Assembly (NCBI RefSeq): GCF_040802235.1
Contig: NC_133167.1
Location: forward strand, 94,536,001-94,600,000
Length of the DNA: 64,000 nt
DNA from: Manis javanica
Taxonomy: Eukaryota > Chordata > Mammalia > Pholidota > Manidae
Direction of reading: 5' to 3'
Shown here: positions 9,915 to 20,469 of the stretch, in pieces
Layout: every line of letters begins with the position of its first letter
Numbering within the stretch: position 1 is the stretch's first letter
The notes under the pieces: generated by a model
Databases searched by the model: none
Told to the model about the DNA's origin: nothing
The model's input: the letters and a program-made list of their open reading frames with translations, nothing else
Translations under genes and position numbers: made by a program

Positions 9915-12210
9915 ATTACAGAAGTCCCAGTTTCCTCTCAAGCTTCTCAGACACTGACACTACACGTCCATCTTCATATTATTTCCCCTGCATTTAAATA
10001 CAGCTCCCATGTTTTACGAGTTAGTTATTAAACTCATCAGACTTGAGCAAGACTTTGCTTCATAGAGGTGATGAGGATGTAGGAAGGCCTGAGGAAGAGC
10101 TAAAATTCTCTCCACTCAACCAGATTTTCTTCATAGGAGGCCACATATGTGTGTTCAGATTAGCCCATCAACATGAGTTCTGTGCTTTAAGAGTTACAAA
10201 GGACTCAGTGAATCCAGTTATGGACTTTGATGAGTGTTTAGAATCTTTCTCACAAAATGTTTTTCTACATCTCCAGAAGTTGTATTTTTACATTACTGAG
10301 TTATGTGTTCCTTCAATCAAGAGCAAGGCTGACTTACAAGATAAATGAATTACTAAAATTACTCTTCTATAGGTAAAATCTTTTTTTTTTGACAATGACT
10401 AAAACCTCTTGTCTAGAGCATTGCTCTAATCGAGTGTATAGGATACACCCAGAAAATATTTTCTGCCTTTTTTCTTTAAATCAGAAGTATTTGTTTTACA
10501 AAGGCTAGAATGCTAATTTTAATTAGTGGCTTCAGCCAATATTTGATACAAATATAATGTTCAAAAAGCCCTTTAAATGCAATAGTTAAATTCATTACAT
10601 TATTTATTTGATAAACATTTGGGAGATAGCAAATTTATGTACTACCAATAAAAATACATTCAATTTGATTAATATTTAAGTCTTTAATCACTTGCCAAGC
10701 CTAAAACTTTTATAATCGCACCTTGTAATGCATCCAAAGTGGTAAGTTAATAATTGTATTTTACATGTATTTTGGTTTACTACATTTGAAAATATAATTA
10801 TAAACCATGGCTCATCCTAATTAATGATTAAACCATAGATAATTCAAATAATGATAATTGAAATTTAAGGATTGAAAAACTAAAAGTAATATTAGTTTGG
10901 ATAGAGACTTTGTAAAAAGCATTATTAAGGCATATTAATGGGTCCATTATCTTCTCTTTAGCATAAACTGGAAAAATCAAAGAATTTGAAACAGAATTTA
11001 AACCTTAGTGTATCTCTTTTATTCAGTATGCTGGCCTGAGGGCTACTGTTTCACAATTGCTCTGCTAGAACCATGGCCTAGCACATTTTCCCTCTATATC
11101 TATACAAGAATATTAGAAGAATCAGCTCTGGTTTAAGGGGAAAATAATTGAGAAAATTTACAGAGGGAGGAAAATACAGAGGACATTCACCGAGGGAGTG
11201 AAGGAGTTTAGGGGAATGAGAGTTGACTTCGCCTCCGAGTTCAGCCACAGCAACAGAAGAGCAGGCAGCGGGTCTGGGCACAGGCCCCAGGGAGCTCCGA
11301 CGCGTGGTGGGACTTCGTGGGGTGCTCTTCTCATTTCCCAGGGAGTCAGGCCATCCGCTGAGTGAGGACAGGAGCAGAGGAGCTGAATGTTTCTGGAGAA
11401 GGCAGAAGTCTTAACAGAGTGGAACACTTGGTTGATTCCATCAAATAGACAAACTTGCATTCCTACAACAATTCTATCATTTTCGTTCATGTAACACTGA
11501 CAGAACAGATTTCAGTAAATAGTTGGCTTTTAGCTCAACATTTTTCAGATAGACATTTAGATTCACTGGGCTTTATATTTCCCATCCTGTATCATCTCTC
11601 CCTGCTCAGCATTAGAGCAAAAAATAATTAGTATTTCTGGATCACGTTTTGTATCTGGGTTTCACAGCATGTAGAAGCCAGCATGATTGTTCTCAGCATC
11701 ATAACACTATGTTTTCAAACTTTTTGAAATGTAGTTTGATAATTCTGGATTAAGACTTTGAGGTTAAAAGTAGTGCCAAGTTATTAATGCACCATTTTGC
11801 TTATTATTTATAACACATCCATAGTTAAAATGCCAAAAAAAGATATTAAGAAAAAAAAAATGCTCATCTAAAGGAAACATCAGTAATAGGTTATTCTAAA
11901 AACTCAAATGAGTGAATTACTTCAATTGGCTACTTACACTATTGTCTATTTCCTTTGTTACTCAAATAGTTTCCAGATAGTAAATCATTTTTTAGAAGTA
12001 TATTAGTTTTAACTTATCATTTGACTACACATGGCTAACTAAAGGACATGCAATGGGCATTGTACTACTCCTTCCCTGTTTAGTCCTTATTTCCATTGGA
12101 ATTAATGAGTGATACACTACCAAGTAGGTAGATATAAATTGTGAATTCCATATAAATGAAAGTATAAATTTGGTAAAATAGAAGCTGGTTGCTGTGGACT
12201 GTATCAAATA
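9915..12210. other. Mostly unclassified AT-rich DNA; GC-richer island at 11190-11400
   Basis: A frame of 101 codons (10043-10348, plus) opens with TTG, not ATG, and shows no known domain. The part 10500-10960 is very AT-rich with many TAATTA-like cores. A GC-richer patch at 11190-11400 is open on both strands, but neither product resembles a known protein. No repeat is named. Confidence 0.4.
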
Positions 12211-12214
12211 ACTT

Positions 12215-12600
12215 CTGTTATATAACACATCACCAGAAAGCTTAGTGGCTAAAAAACAATCCTTTATTTCACAGGCATGGTGAGGAGATTGAAATTTGGG
12301 GTAGAGCTCATGGTGTCGGGCTGCTTCTAGTCTCGGGGAGCTCATTCACGAGTCTGCAGTCAGCTGACACAGTCCCGGTCTTCAGTTCACCCCTGAGCCA
12401 TAGCTGACCACGTGCTGGTGGACGATTCGGAGAAAGATGACACAGCATGTATCTCTCTCGAGGGCTTGGCTTCTGACACCATCACTTGCGACACATTCTA
12501 GTGGTCAGTGCAAATGACTATCAGTGGCATTTAATAAACTCTACCTCTTTGTGGGAGGAGCTGAAAAGTCGCATAGCTTGTATTCAGGAAGGTGAATCAT
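12215..12600 (-). repeat. MLT1-like (old ERVL-MaLR) LTR fragment
   Basis: Read on the plus strand: 'agcttagtggctaaaaaaca', 'tttatttcacaggcatgg', then 'caccatcacttgcgacacat', 'tctagtggtcagtgcaaatg', 'ctctacctctttgtgggagg' and 'agctgaaaagtcgcatagc'. This follows the reverse complement of an old MLT1-type LTR. A second copy of the same family is at 28650-28950. Subfamily is uncertain. Confidence 0.5.
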
Positions 12601-12604
12601 TTTG

Positions 12605-14080
12605 GTTATTTTTGCGAAAATCAACTGTAGTGATAAAACTAATGGACGATCGTAGTTAGTAATTGGAAATGGGCAAGAGAAAAGGCACTGGAAAGGAGAG
12701 CAGCGGACCTACTGAGTAAAGAAAAAAAATTTAATTCTTTATGAAACTAGGTTATGTCATTTATTGAAAAATATACCTATATAGTTTGGAATCATCTTGG
12801 GTTTCTTACTCAGTTGTATCTAAGGAAACATCATGGGGAACTGTGCAGACATCTCAATCAGAGGATGTTAAAGAGGACGTATTATAAAAGGGGGGCACGT
12901 GCTAGGTGGTTTTGGAGGCCGCTTACGGCAGGCAGGCTTTGCTCTGGACTCAATGCCGTGAGGAGGCAGGTATCTTAATCGAGTCCAGCAGGGAGGTCTA
13001 GAGAAAGGCTACAACTCTAATTAGTAAAGAAATAGCAGTCATTCCTGTTAGCTGGGGGAGGAGGAGGTTTGGTATTTTCGTGGTCTGAACAGTGACCTTA
13101 GCTTGTGCCTTGATGAATGCAGTATGCGTAATTGACTTGATTATAAGTTTATTTCAGGCTCCAAGTCATGATAATTTTATTGCATTTCCAAGGAAATATT
13201 TTCTTATCATTCCCCTTCAAACCATTTGCTATTTATCTTGTACAACTATATTTGTTTCCTTCACTGCCTATCAATACCTTTGGTTAAAATCATTTAGAAC
13301 TTTTATTAAAATTAAGATTTTTCAGGGTTTACCGAAGGTACATTACATTAGGATCCCTTTATATGTAGGTTTTATATTGTGGTCCTAAAATGGGCTTTTA
13401 AGCATTTTATCATGGAAAAGAGAATGATTAGTCCATATCTCAACAAGACACTAAAGCAATGTACAATAAGTCATATACAGAGCTTCAGGAGTAATCATTT
13501 AAGTTTTCTTAAAAGCAATCATTAAGTGGAATAAATTACTTTATTCACAAGTCTCTTTTACTCCCCCAAATTTTATCTAAGTAGAGATTTTAGTCATATT
13601 GATCATTTAGAGATGGAAGAAAATAAGACTAAAAATAGCCCTGTAGGTGGCAGTCAAACTCAAAATAATGAATGAAAATTTTCCACTTGTTAAACTTGAT
13701 TGCTATCCTGAGAAAGTACTTTTGAGTTTTTCAAAAGCCAACATACTTTACAATTCTCTTTACCATTATTTTGAAGTACGTCTGAATTATTAAATCTTTG
13801 TACACAGTCTTTAAGATGCACTGTATAAAAGTTAGGAAAACTAAAAATAAGGAGAATTATGACATGTAGGATAGCACTTCTAAATCAATTGGATTAGAAA
13901 TGTCTGCCACAGTGCTAATTAATGAGTTCATAAGCATTTAAAGTAGTGTTATGAGTAGAAAAATAATCTATTTTAATATTTATCCAGTAAAGAACATACT
14001 AAATGTAATTTCTTTTCATAGTAAGTATACGTTATTACTTAGAATACTGCTTTAGAGAGGCAGCCTAGCCCTGAACTTCA
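12605..14080. other. Unclassified DNA with a possible LTR-like promoter patch
   Basis: Around 12880-12980 the sequence is GC-richer and has a TATAAAA box (12883-12889) a few bases before a CACGTG E-box (12896-12901). A plus-strand frame of 98 codons (13092-13388) is hydrophobic but matches nothing known to me. Otherwise AT-rich without a named repeat. Confidence 0.35.
13640..13653 (+). promoter_or_regulatory. CTCF-like binding motif
   Basis: CCTGTAGGTGGCAG matches the CTCF core CCASYAGRKGGCRS at 13 of 14 positions (T in place of A at position 3). It lies outside any repeat I recognise. Binding is predicted only from the motif. Confidence 0.35.
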
Positions 14081-14084
14081 CTTA

Positions 14085-14215
14085 ACATTTATTGACTCTC
14101 TAATACGTGTTAGTTATTATCTGTCTATAGAGTACGGCATGCTAGGTCTAGGTTTTAAAGATGAGAATAAATTCCCATTGATTTTCAGGAAAATCTTATG
14201 CTTTCAAGAGATAAC
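14085..14215 (-). mobile_element. Possible LINE-2 3'-end fragment
   Basis: 'cacttaacatttattgactc' followed by 'tgctaggtctaggttttaaa' and 'gatgagaataaa' resembles an antisense L2 3' end ('acaaatatttattgagcacc...gtgctaggcactgg...gatgaacaaa'). Divergence is high, so a MIR origin or chance are possible. Confidence 0.35.
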
Positions 14216-14219
14216 TTAG

Positions 14220-16585
14220 AAGGTAGGAAAATCCATCTACAGGTGCAGTAAGTGACATTTTTGAGATTTACCCTTTTAGTGCTTAAATAATTCCTTATTT
14301 TAATTATTGCATGCCAGTAAAGAGCTACTTTGGAGAAAAATAATCACAGTGTGATTCCTATCATTGAGGTTAATTCTGTATATATATATCCAAGGGAAAA
14401 TAATAATTTAGCATTTGTAGGTTTTTTGAGAGAATACTGAAACATAATACTTCTGGCTCCATGTGTGTATCTGCACACATTGTTTTTTTAACTTCAGATA
14501 TCCATAATAGCCTGATGATAAAAGGGAGAGAAAGTAAGCTTTTTAACAAATGCTTCTCACATGTTCTCTGTATTTTGTTATCCTGTAAATAGCTATTTTG
14601 TTGTTGTGTTTTCTTTGATAGTAAAGAAATACTAATTCATCCTCTGTGCAAAATCCCTTTATAATAAATTCAGGACTGATATTCCTTTATTTAAACGGAA
14701 TAATCTCCTTAGGTTTATCCATCTTGGTAGATACAATTTTATGCTACTTAAATTGTTGAATCTTCTCAAATTCTTCATCAGCCTCTTCAATTTTAGCTGT
14801 CAGAAATAAATATTTACCACTTATCCATTTAGAAAAAAAAAGATAATGAGAAGTAATTGTTTCCTTAGGGGAAATTTTCTGTTACTATCCATACATGCCA
14901 CATCAAAAATAAAATGCAGTATTTTTACATTTATTAACTAGACCTTTCCCAAAGTAATGTTATGATCTTTTCTAATTCTACAAGCACTTTTATATGCCAC
15001 CACAAATGTCTAAAAAAAGATGGCACTTGATTTTTTTCTTTTAGTACATTGGGATACATGTACAGAGTTATATAGATTTAAATTTAGCTTTTTATTTTTA
15101 ATACATTTTCTTTCCTTAAACTTTTACCTCTGTCCTTTTAACTGAATTAGTTGTTTTTTTTTTTTCTCCTTAGTAATCGCTCTTTCTAAAACTTAGGTTC
15201 AGAAGAGGTTCAATTGATGTACTTGGGAAAGTATCATTTTTCTAGGCTACACTTTCTTTGTATGAAAGACTAGGGATTAGATGAGTTCTCAGATTCACCT
15301 TTGGGTTAGAAAGTGTCAAATATTAAGGAAACTCATTTTCTTTTTGGGGGGTATACTGAATTTACATTTCTCTTTTTTGTCTCCTATTTCTTGGACTTTC
15401 AGGCTTTTCTTTGTAGTCTTTCTCACCAATCTTCTAACTTCAACAGATTCCCATTTGTATTTCGGCTGCTTATGTAGTTCTTACAGTTACTGTAACCTTG
15501 ATACTTTATTGAGAGTAGGGTGGTGCTGGGTTTGGCCCCAAGGCTATGGAGAAGAAAAATCAGAGGGTCTCACTTGAAAGAATTGGGATGTTACATTTTA
15601 TTTCTAGGAGGCAATGATTTTGCCAGAGGGAAGGAGTCATTCTACTTTGGCAGGTTTTTTTTTTTTTTTAATGTCTTTGCTCTAGCATCTTTACCCTTGG
15701 ACTCTAGTGCCTGAACCTACAAGGCTGCTAAATCCTTCCATGACTCTTTATCTCACTGCGTACAGCATTTTTCAAATGCAAGGTCAGGGCATAGGTCTCT
15801 TTTGATTATCATGGTTGTAAAATGAGAAGAGCTGCTTATTTCAGATAAAGCCATTTTTTACCTTTCCATAAAAGCTTTTCTTCTTTCGCACATAATGTCT
15901 GATTTTTTACATTTCAGTAAAACATTGAATAAACCTGAGGAGATGGAGTAATAATGTTTGTGACAATTGAAAGCATAGAAATGCATGGCTGGAGCATACA
16001 TTTACTGGTCATTTATTTCACTCCTCCATCATCAAATAAATTTACTATAAAATCAGCTAGGGATTTGGGTCTGAAATCTTTTCATGCTGCTCCATGGCAT
16101 CAAAGTCTGAAACTTCTTTTTCAGTGCACAGCATTGCCAGGTTATCAATTTGGGCACTTGATTAATTATACTTAAGTCACTGGACCGTTAGCATATAGGA
16201 ATTTTTTTTTTTAAAGATTGGGGAATGTTAAACTTTACATGACTCATTAACACATTCAAATTGAAATTTCCTGCCTGCTTTGAGGACAAATGGACTGGAT
16301 GCTTGCACATTTTCTTTTGAATCCTTATGGCTCCTAGTTAGCCCTGCTTTGTTAAAATTCAGGTATGAATTCCCAACTGCTCAGTCACTCAGGTTCATAG
16401 TTCAAGGCTTATACAAAAATGATTTCATTCTCGAAGTTTGGAGAAATACAAAAGTGGTAAAGAGCTCATTTCTTGTCTTACCTGATTTCAGAATACATTG
16501 GATAAAACAATATGTATGGAATTGTATTGTTTGGTCTATATCGTATAGACATGTTACTTGTCAATAAAAGCAGAAAAGAAGTGAG
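14220..16585. other. Unclassified AT-rich DNA, no gene seen
   Basis: Contains several T runs (for example about 15163-15177 and 15655-15669). Short frames of up to 98 codons (15281-15577, 16280-16567) have no recognisable domain. No repeat family could be assigned. Confidence 0.45.
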
Positions 16586-17874
16586 TGGGAGCAAAGTTGT
16601 GTTGGGCTAAAGAAAGGACGCCGGATGGTGACTAGAAACCACAGGGACAAATGAAAAGAACCAGAAATGGTATATAGGAGGATAGGAATATACATGCCGT
16701 AAATATATACTTGCTCTCTTTCTTCTCTTAGCTTCTTTAAAATGAATGAAAGTATATAAAGTAATACCAGTAACAACTCACTGTTGGGTTCATATCATAT
16801 GTGGATGTACTATGTACAACAATAATACCACAAAAAATGGGAGAAAGAAATCAAGCTATAGATATTTTTATATCTCAGTGGAATTAATCTGCTATAAATT
16901 CAAAGTAGATTCTAGTCAGTTAAGATGTATTTAAGAATCCCTATAGCAATCACTAAGAAAATAATTTTTTTAAATGAAAAAAGATCATTATATTAAAATA
17001 GTACATTAGAAATATCCATTTAGGGCAAAATTATTCAGTTAGTGTAAAGGAAGAATAGAGGAGCAAAAAAGACATAAGACATGGGAAAACAAGCAGTGTG
17101 GCTGATGTAATCCTCTATCAATAAAAACATTAAATGTGAATGAATTAAAACAATCAAAAGACAGTTATCAGACTAGATGAAAAAAAGCTGACTATATGCT
17201 GCCACTGTATGTGTTTAAAGGAGACACACCTCATATGAAAAGATACAAATAGATTGAAATAAAAGGATGGAGAAGGATATATCATTAAAGAGCAACTGTA
17301 GGAAAGCTGGGGTGACTATACTAATATCAGACAAAGTAAACATGAATGCAAAAAATATGACTACAGACAAAAAGGGATATTTTATGATGATAATAAGATC
17401 AGTCAGAAAGATAACACTTATAAACATATACAGACCTAAAAAAACAAAGTTCCAAAACATATGAAGCAAAAACTGGCAAAGGGAGAAACAGAAATTCAAC
17501 AATACCCCACTTGTAATAATGGAGGGAATATCCGGGCAGAAGATCAGCAAGGACACAGAAGGCTGACAGGTATAAACAGATTAGACCCAGTGGGTATCTA
17601 TAGAGCATCCACCCAAGGACAGCATAATATATATTATTTTCAAGTGCACATGGAACATTCTTCAGGATAGACCATATCCTAGGTTATAAAACAAGCCTCA
17701 GCAAATTTAAGAGGATTGAAATAACACAAAATATGTTTTTCAAATACAAATGCAATTTAAAACTAGTAACATAAATTTGTCAAGCTCACAAACATACTCC
17801 TAAAAAACCAATAGGTCAAAGAGAAATTATCAAGGGAAATTAGAAAATATTTGAAATGGCTGAATATGAATACA

Positions 17875-17972
17875 CATTCTATTGCATAACATTCCATCCC
17901 ATTCCATTTCATGACATTCCATTCCATTCGTTAATGTTCCATTCTCTTTCCCCAAAATTCCATTCTGTTCCA
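17875..17972. repeat. CATTC/GGAAT-type microsatellite inside L1 ORF2
   Basis: About 98 bases dominated by imperfect ATTCC pentamers: CATTCCATCCCATTCC, CATTCCATTCCATTCG and ATTCCATTCTGTTCC are visible, with interruptions. Recognisable L1 sequence stops at 'gaatacaca' and resumes at 'cccaaaattatgggataaag', so the block is inside the L1. It has the same pentamer as primate classical satellites, but it is short and may have arisen locally. Confidence 0.65.
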
Positions 17973-18404
17973 TACCCAAAATTATGGGATAAAGCCAGTG
18001 CCCTATTTGGTGAGACATTTATAGTGTAAACGCCTACATTAAACAGTAAGAAAATCACAAGTAGCCTAACTTGCCACCTTAGGACACTAGAAAAAAAAGA
18101 GCAAACTAAATTCAAAGCAAAAACAAAAAGGATCTAATATAGTCTGGGGCAGGAACTTACAAGTGAATAGAAAAACAATAGAGAAAATAAAAGAAACTGC
18201 TGATAGAAAGCAAGTGAAACCAAAACTATTTCCAAGTAAGATCAACAAAATGAGAAAACCTTAGCTAAATTGACCAGCAAAAAAGAGAGAAGACTCAAAT
18301 TGCCAAATTAAGAATGAAAAAGAGTGACATTACTAAGACCTTATAGTAATAAAAGGATTGTAAACAAATACTGTGAATGACTGTATGCTAATAAGTAAGA
18401 TGAT

Positions 18405-18428
18405 TTAAATGGAGTTTTCTCCATTTAA
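18405..18428. other. Perfect 10-bp inverted repeat with TTTT loop
   Basis: TTAAATGGAG - TTTT - CTCCATTTAA can form a 10-bp hairpin. It lies within the old L1 and is probably accidental. Confidence 0.6.
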
Positions 18429-18749
18429 CACATTTCTAGGACATGAACTACTGAAACAAACTCAATAAGAAATAAACAAAATCTGTTAAAGATATTTAAC
18501 TAGCAAAAAAAAAAAATGAAACAAAATAAACAACTGCCGGCAGGCAAAATTCCAGGTCCAGATATCTTTGCTGTGAATTCTACCAAACATTTAAACAAGA
18601 AACAAGATTAGCATTTCACAAGCTCTTCCAGAAGTAGAAGCACTTCTGAGCTCATTCTATGAGGCCAGTGTGCCCCTGGTGCCCAAACCAGACAGAACCA
18701 TCAAGAAAACTATGACTTTGATATTGCCCAGTATCAACTGTTCAGGTAT

Positions 18750-19790
18750 TAATACCCAGCTATTACCAGATACTCCAAATTACCAATGGTTAATGAAAGC
18801 AAAATATTTGCAACTCTAAAAGGCTAGAAGTAAAATACAACAGAATTTAAACCAGTCTACATAAAGGCAGCAACTGTCTGTAAGAAAAATATATGCATAT
18901 TAGAAAAATGAAATACTGAGGAAGACCTTTGGCCTTAAGTATATCTTACCTGAAATCCAACCAGAAAGCCAGTTTGTGATTTTTGTTTTTGAAACACATT
19001 GTACTGAAAATAAATTATAAATGCTAGTTTAATTCAGTGTCAAAAATGGCACTTTTGGGCTAAAACTACAAAATAGACTGTCTTTCTGAAAACACTTAGG
19101 AAACCATTTCAGATCATTTTCAAAATGTCTAGTGCATATGCTGATCTTCAGAAAAACTAGTCTGTATAGAAATTTATCTTAAAATATGAAGGAGGAAAGT
19201 GGTTTTTTAAAAGGGCATATATATAGGAGATACACACACACATCGGAGTAAGTTTGCTTAGTTAGGTATCAGACTGGCATAAGGGCCTATACAGGATAAT
19301 AAAACCATAAAGTTGGGTTTATCTTCTTTACCAGACAGAAATTATTTGTGTAAGACAATAATTAATTGACTGTCATTGTTTTTAATATCTAACTTTATAG
19401 TCTCAGTTTAATTAGTAGTACCAAGAATGTTTCCACTAAAGATTCAGGACTTGTAAATGGCTTTGTTAAATAGTGTTCTAATATCATGTAAAAATGCTTG
19501 CAGTCATTCTTTTATCTTGCTATTTAATGTTTTTCTTTATGCTTCTTTATTATCTACTGCTATTCATGGATATCCAGCTTCATCTAAGAAATGAGGTGGT
19601 CAGAAGCATGCATTCGTTAATACTAATCACACACATACCACACAAAATATTTATGTATAAGTGATAAATGGCCATGCAGAGTTTTGAAGTGAATGCTGTC
19701 TTCCTTTGTGGTGAGAGAATTATAATTGAAATTATTTAGAAGTACACTGTGCCTGTTGTCAAGGTATTGCTGCTCAGCCTTCACATCACC
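18750..19790. other. Unclassified AT-rich DNA
   Basis: No gene or named repeat. A short ATATATA plus (AC)n tract is at 19217-19242. Confidence 0.45.
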
Positions 19791-19794
19791 CTTC

Positions 19795-20465
19795 TTCATC
19801 CTGCCCTGTTAGACTGCAGCCGGACCCCATAAACTATTCTCCTTTATCAGTGAGCATGACTTAGCATTATGGTGGAAGGCCCTGGAAGGGTACTGCAGGA
19901 GAAAGGGTCTTGTCTTCCTGCATCTGCGGTTTTTCCCTTCTGCCCCAGTGAGATGCTGCTGAGCTGCCGTTGGCAGATGGGTCACTCAGTAGTGTGTGTT
20001 CCAGGGTGGCTTCTAACAGGTTTTGCCAGCACCTCAAGGCAGCTGTCTAGTGAGATTCATTCTCATCCTGGAGGTGGATTCCCAGCGAGTGTCAGCCTCA
20101 CCCACGTCCTCCCCAGCTGGCGGTTTCCTAGTGAGTGTTGTGGAATTCCCTTGGGAGGCTTCTGCTTGCTAGGCCTGTGTCCAGCATCTCATCACAATTC
20201 TGTCACCTCGTGACATACTCTCTGCAGCCATTTCCGAGTATCAGCCTTAGTGTGGTGCTCTGGTGAGACTCTAAGATTGGGTATTCTCTTTCAGATCTAG
20301 ACGTGATGGCTGCCACATATATCTGCTGTTCCTATGGTCTTTAGATTCTCTTTACCCTCCCTGTTAATTAATTCCCTTTTATAAATCAGTAATCAGTTTT
20401 CCCTGGTCAAAGGACTGGTTTGGTTGCTATCTCCTAACTGGAACCCGACTGGTGACAGATAAAAT
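19795..20465. repeat. LTR-like or old interspersed repeat, family not recognised
   Basis: This block is less AT-rich than its surroundings and ends with 'ctaactggaacccgactggt', similar to the closing tract of several ERVL-type LTRs ('...ggaaccctgactgatac'). It contains a plus-strand frame of 114 codons (19869-20213) without a domain; its composition suggests chance. No family name is justified. Confidence 0.3.
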
Positions 20466-20469
20466 TTTA

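Larger units (their letters stand above)
16590..18745 (+). mobile_element. Old LINE-1 (5' linker region into ORF2), sense, interrupted by a CATTC block
   Basis: The left part ('gaaccagaaatggtatatag', 'cttctcttagcttctttaaa', 'aagaatccctatagcaatca') is the L1M 5' linker. From about 17100 it enters L1 ORF2-like sequence: 'aacaatcaaaagacag', 'aaggatggagaaggatatat', 'actaatatcagacaaagtaa', 'acatatgaagcaaaaactgg', and later 'ccaggtccagatatctttgc' and 'ctcattctatgaggccagtg'. The frame is broken by many stops and indels. The 3' half of ORF2 and the 3' UTR are missing. A microsatellite-like block at 17875-17972 splits it. Confidence 0.75.

Noticed and set aside
10043-10348. 101-residue frame as a short gene
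   Set aside because: It opens with TTG; there is no ATG start, no recognised family and no poly(A) signal close by.
11158-11490. 110-residue minus-strand frame as an exon
   Set aside because: It overlaps open frames on the opposite strand in a GC-richer patch and shows no domain or convincing splice sites.
19869-20213. 114-residue plus-strand frame as a secreted protein
   Set aside because: It sits in a probable LTR-like repeat; composition is low-information (S, P, G, L) and there is no clear signal peptide.
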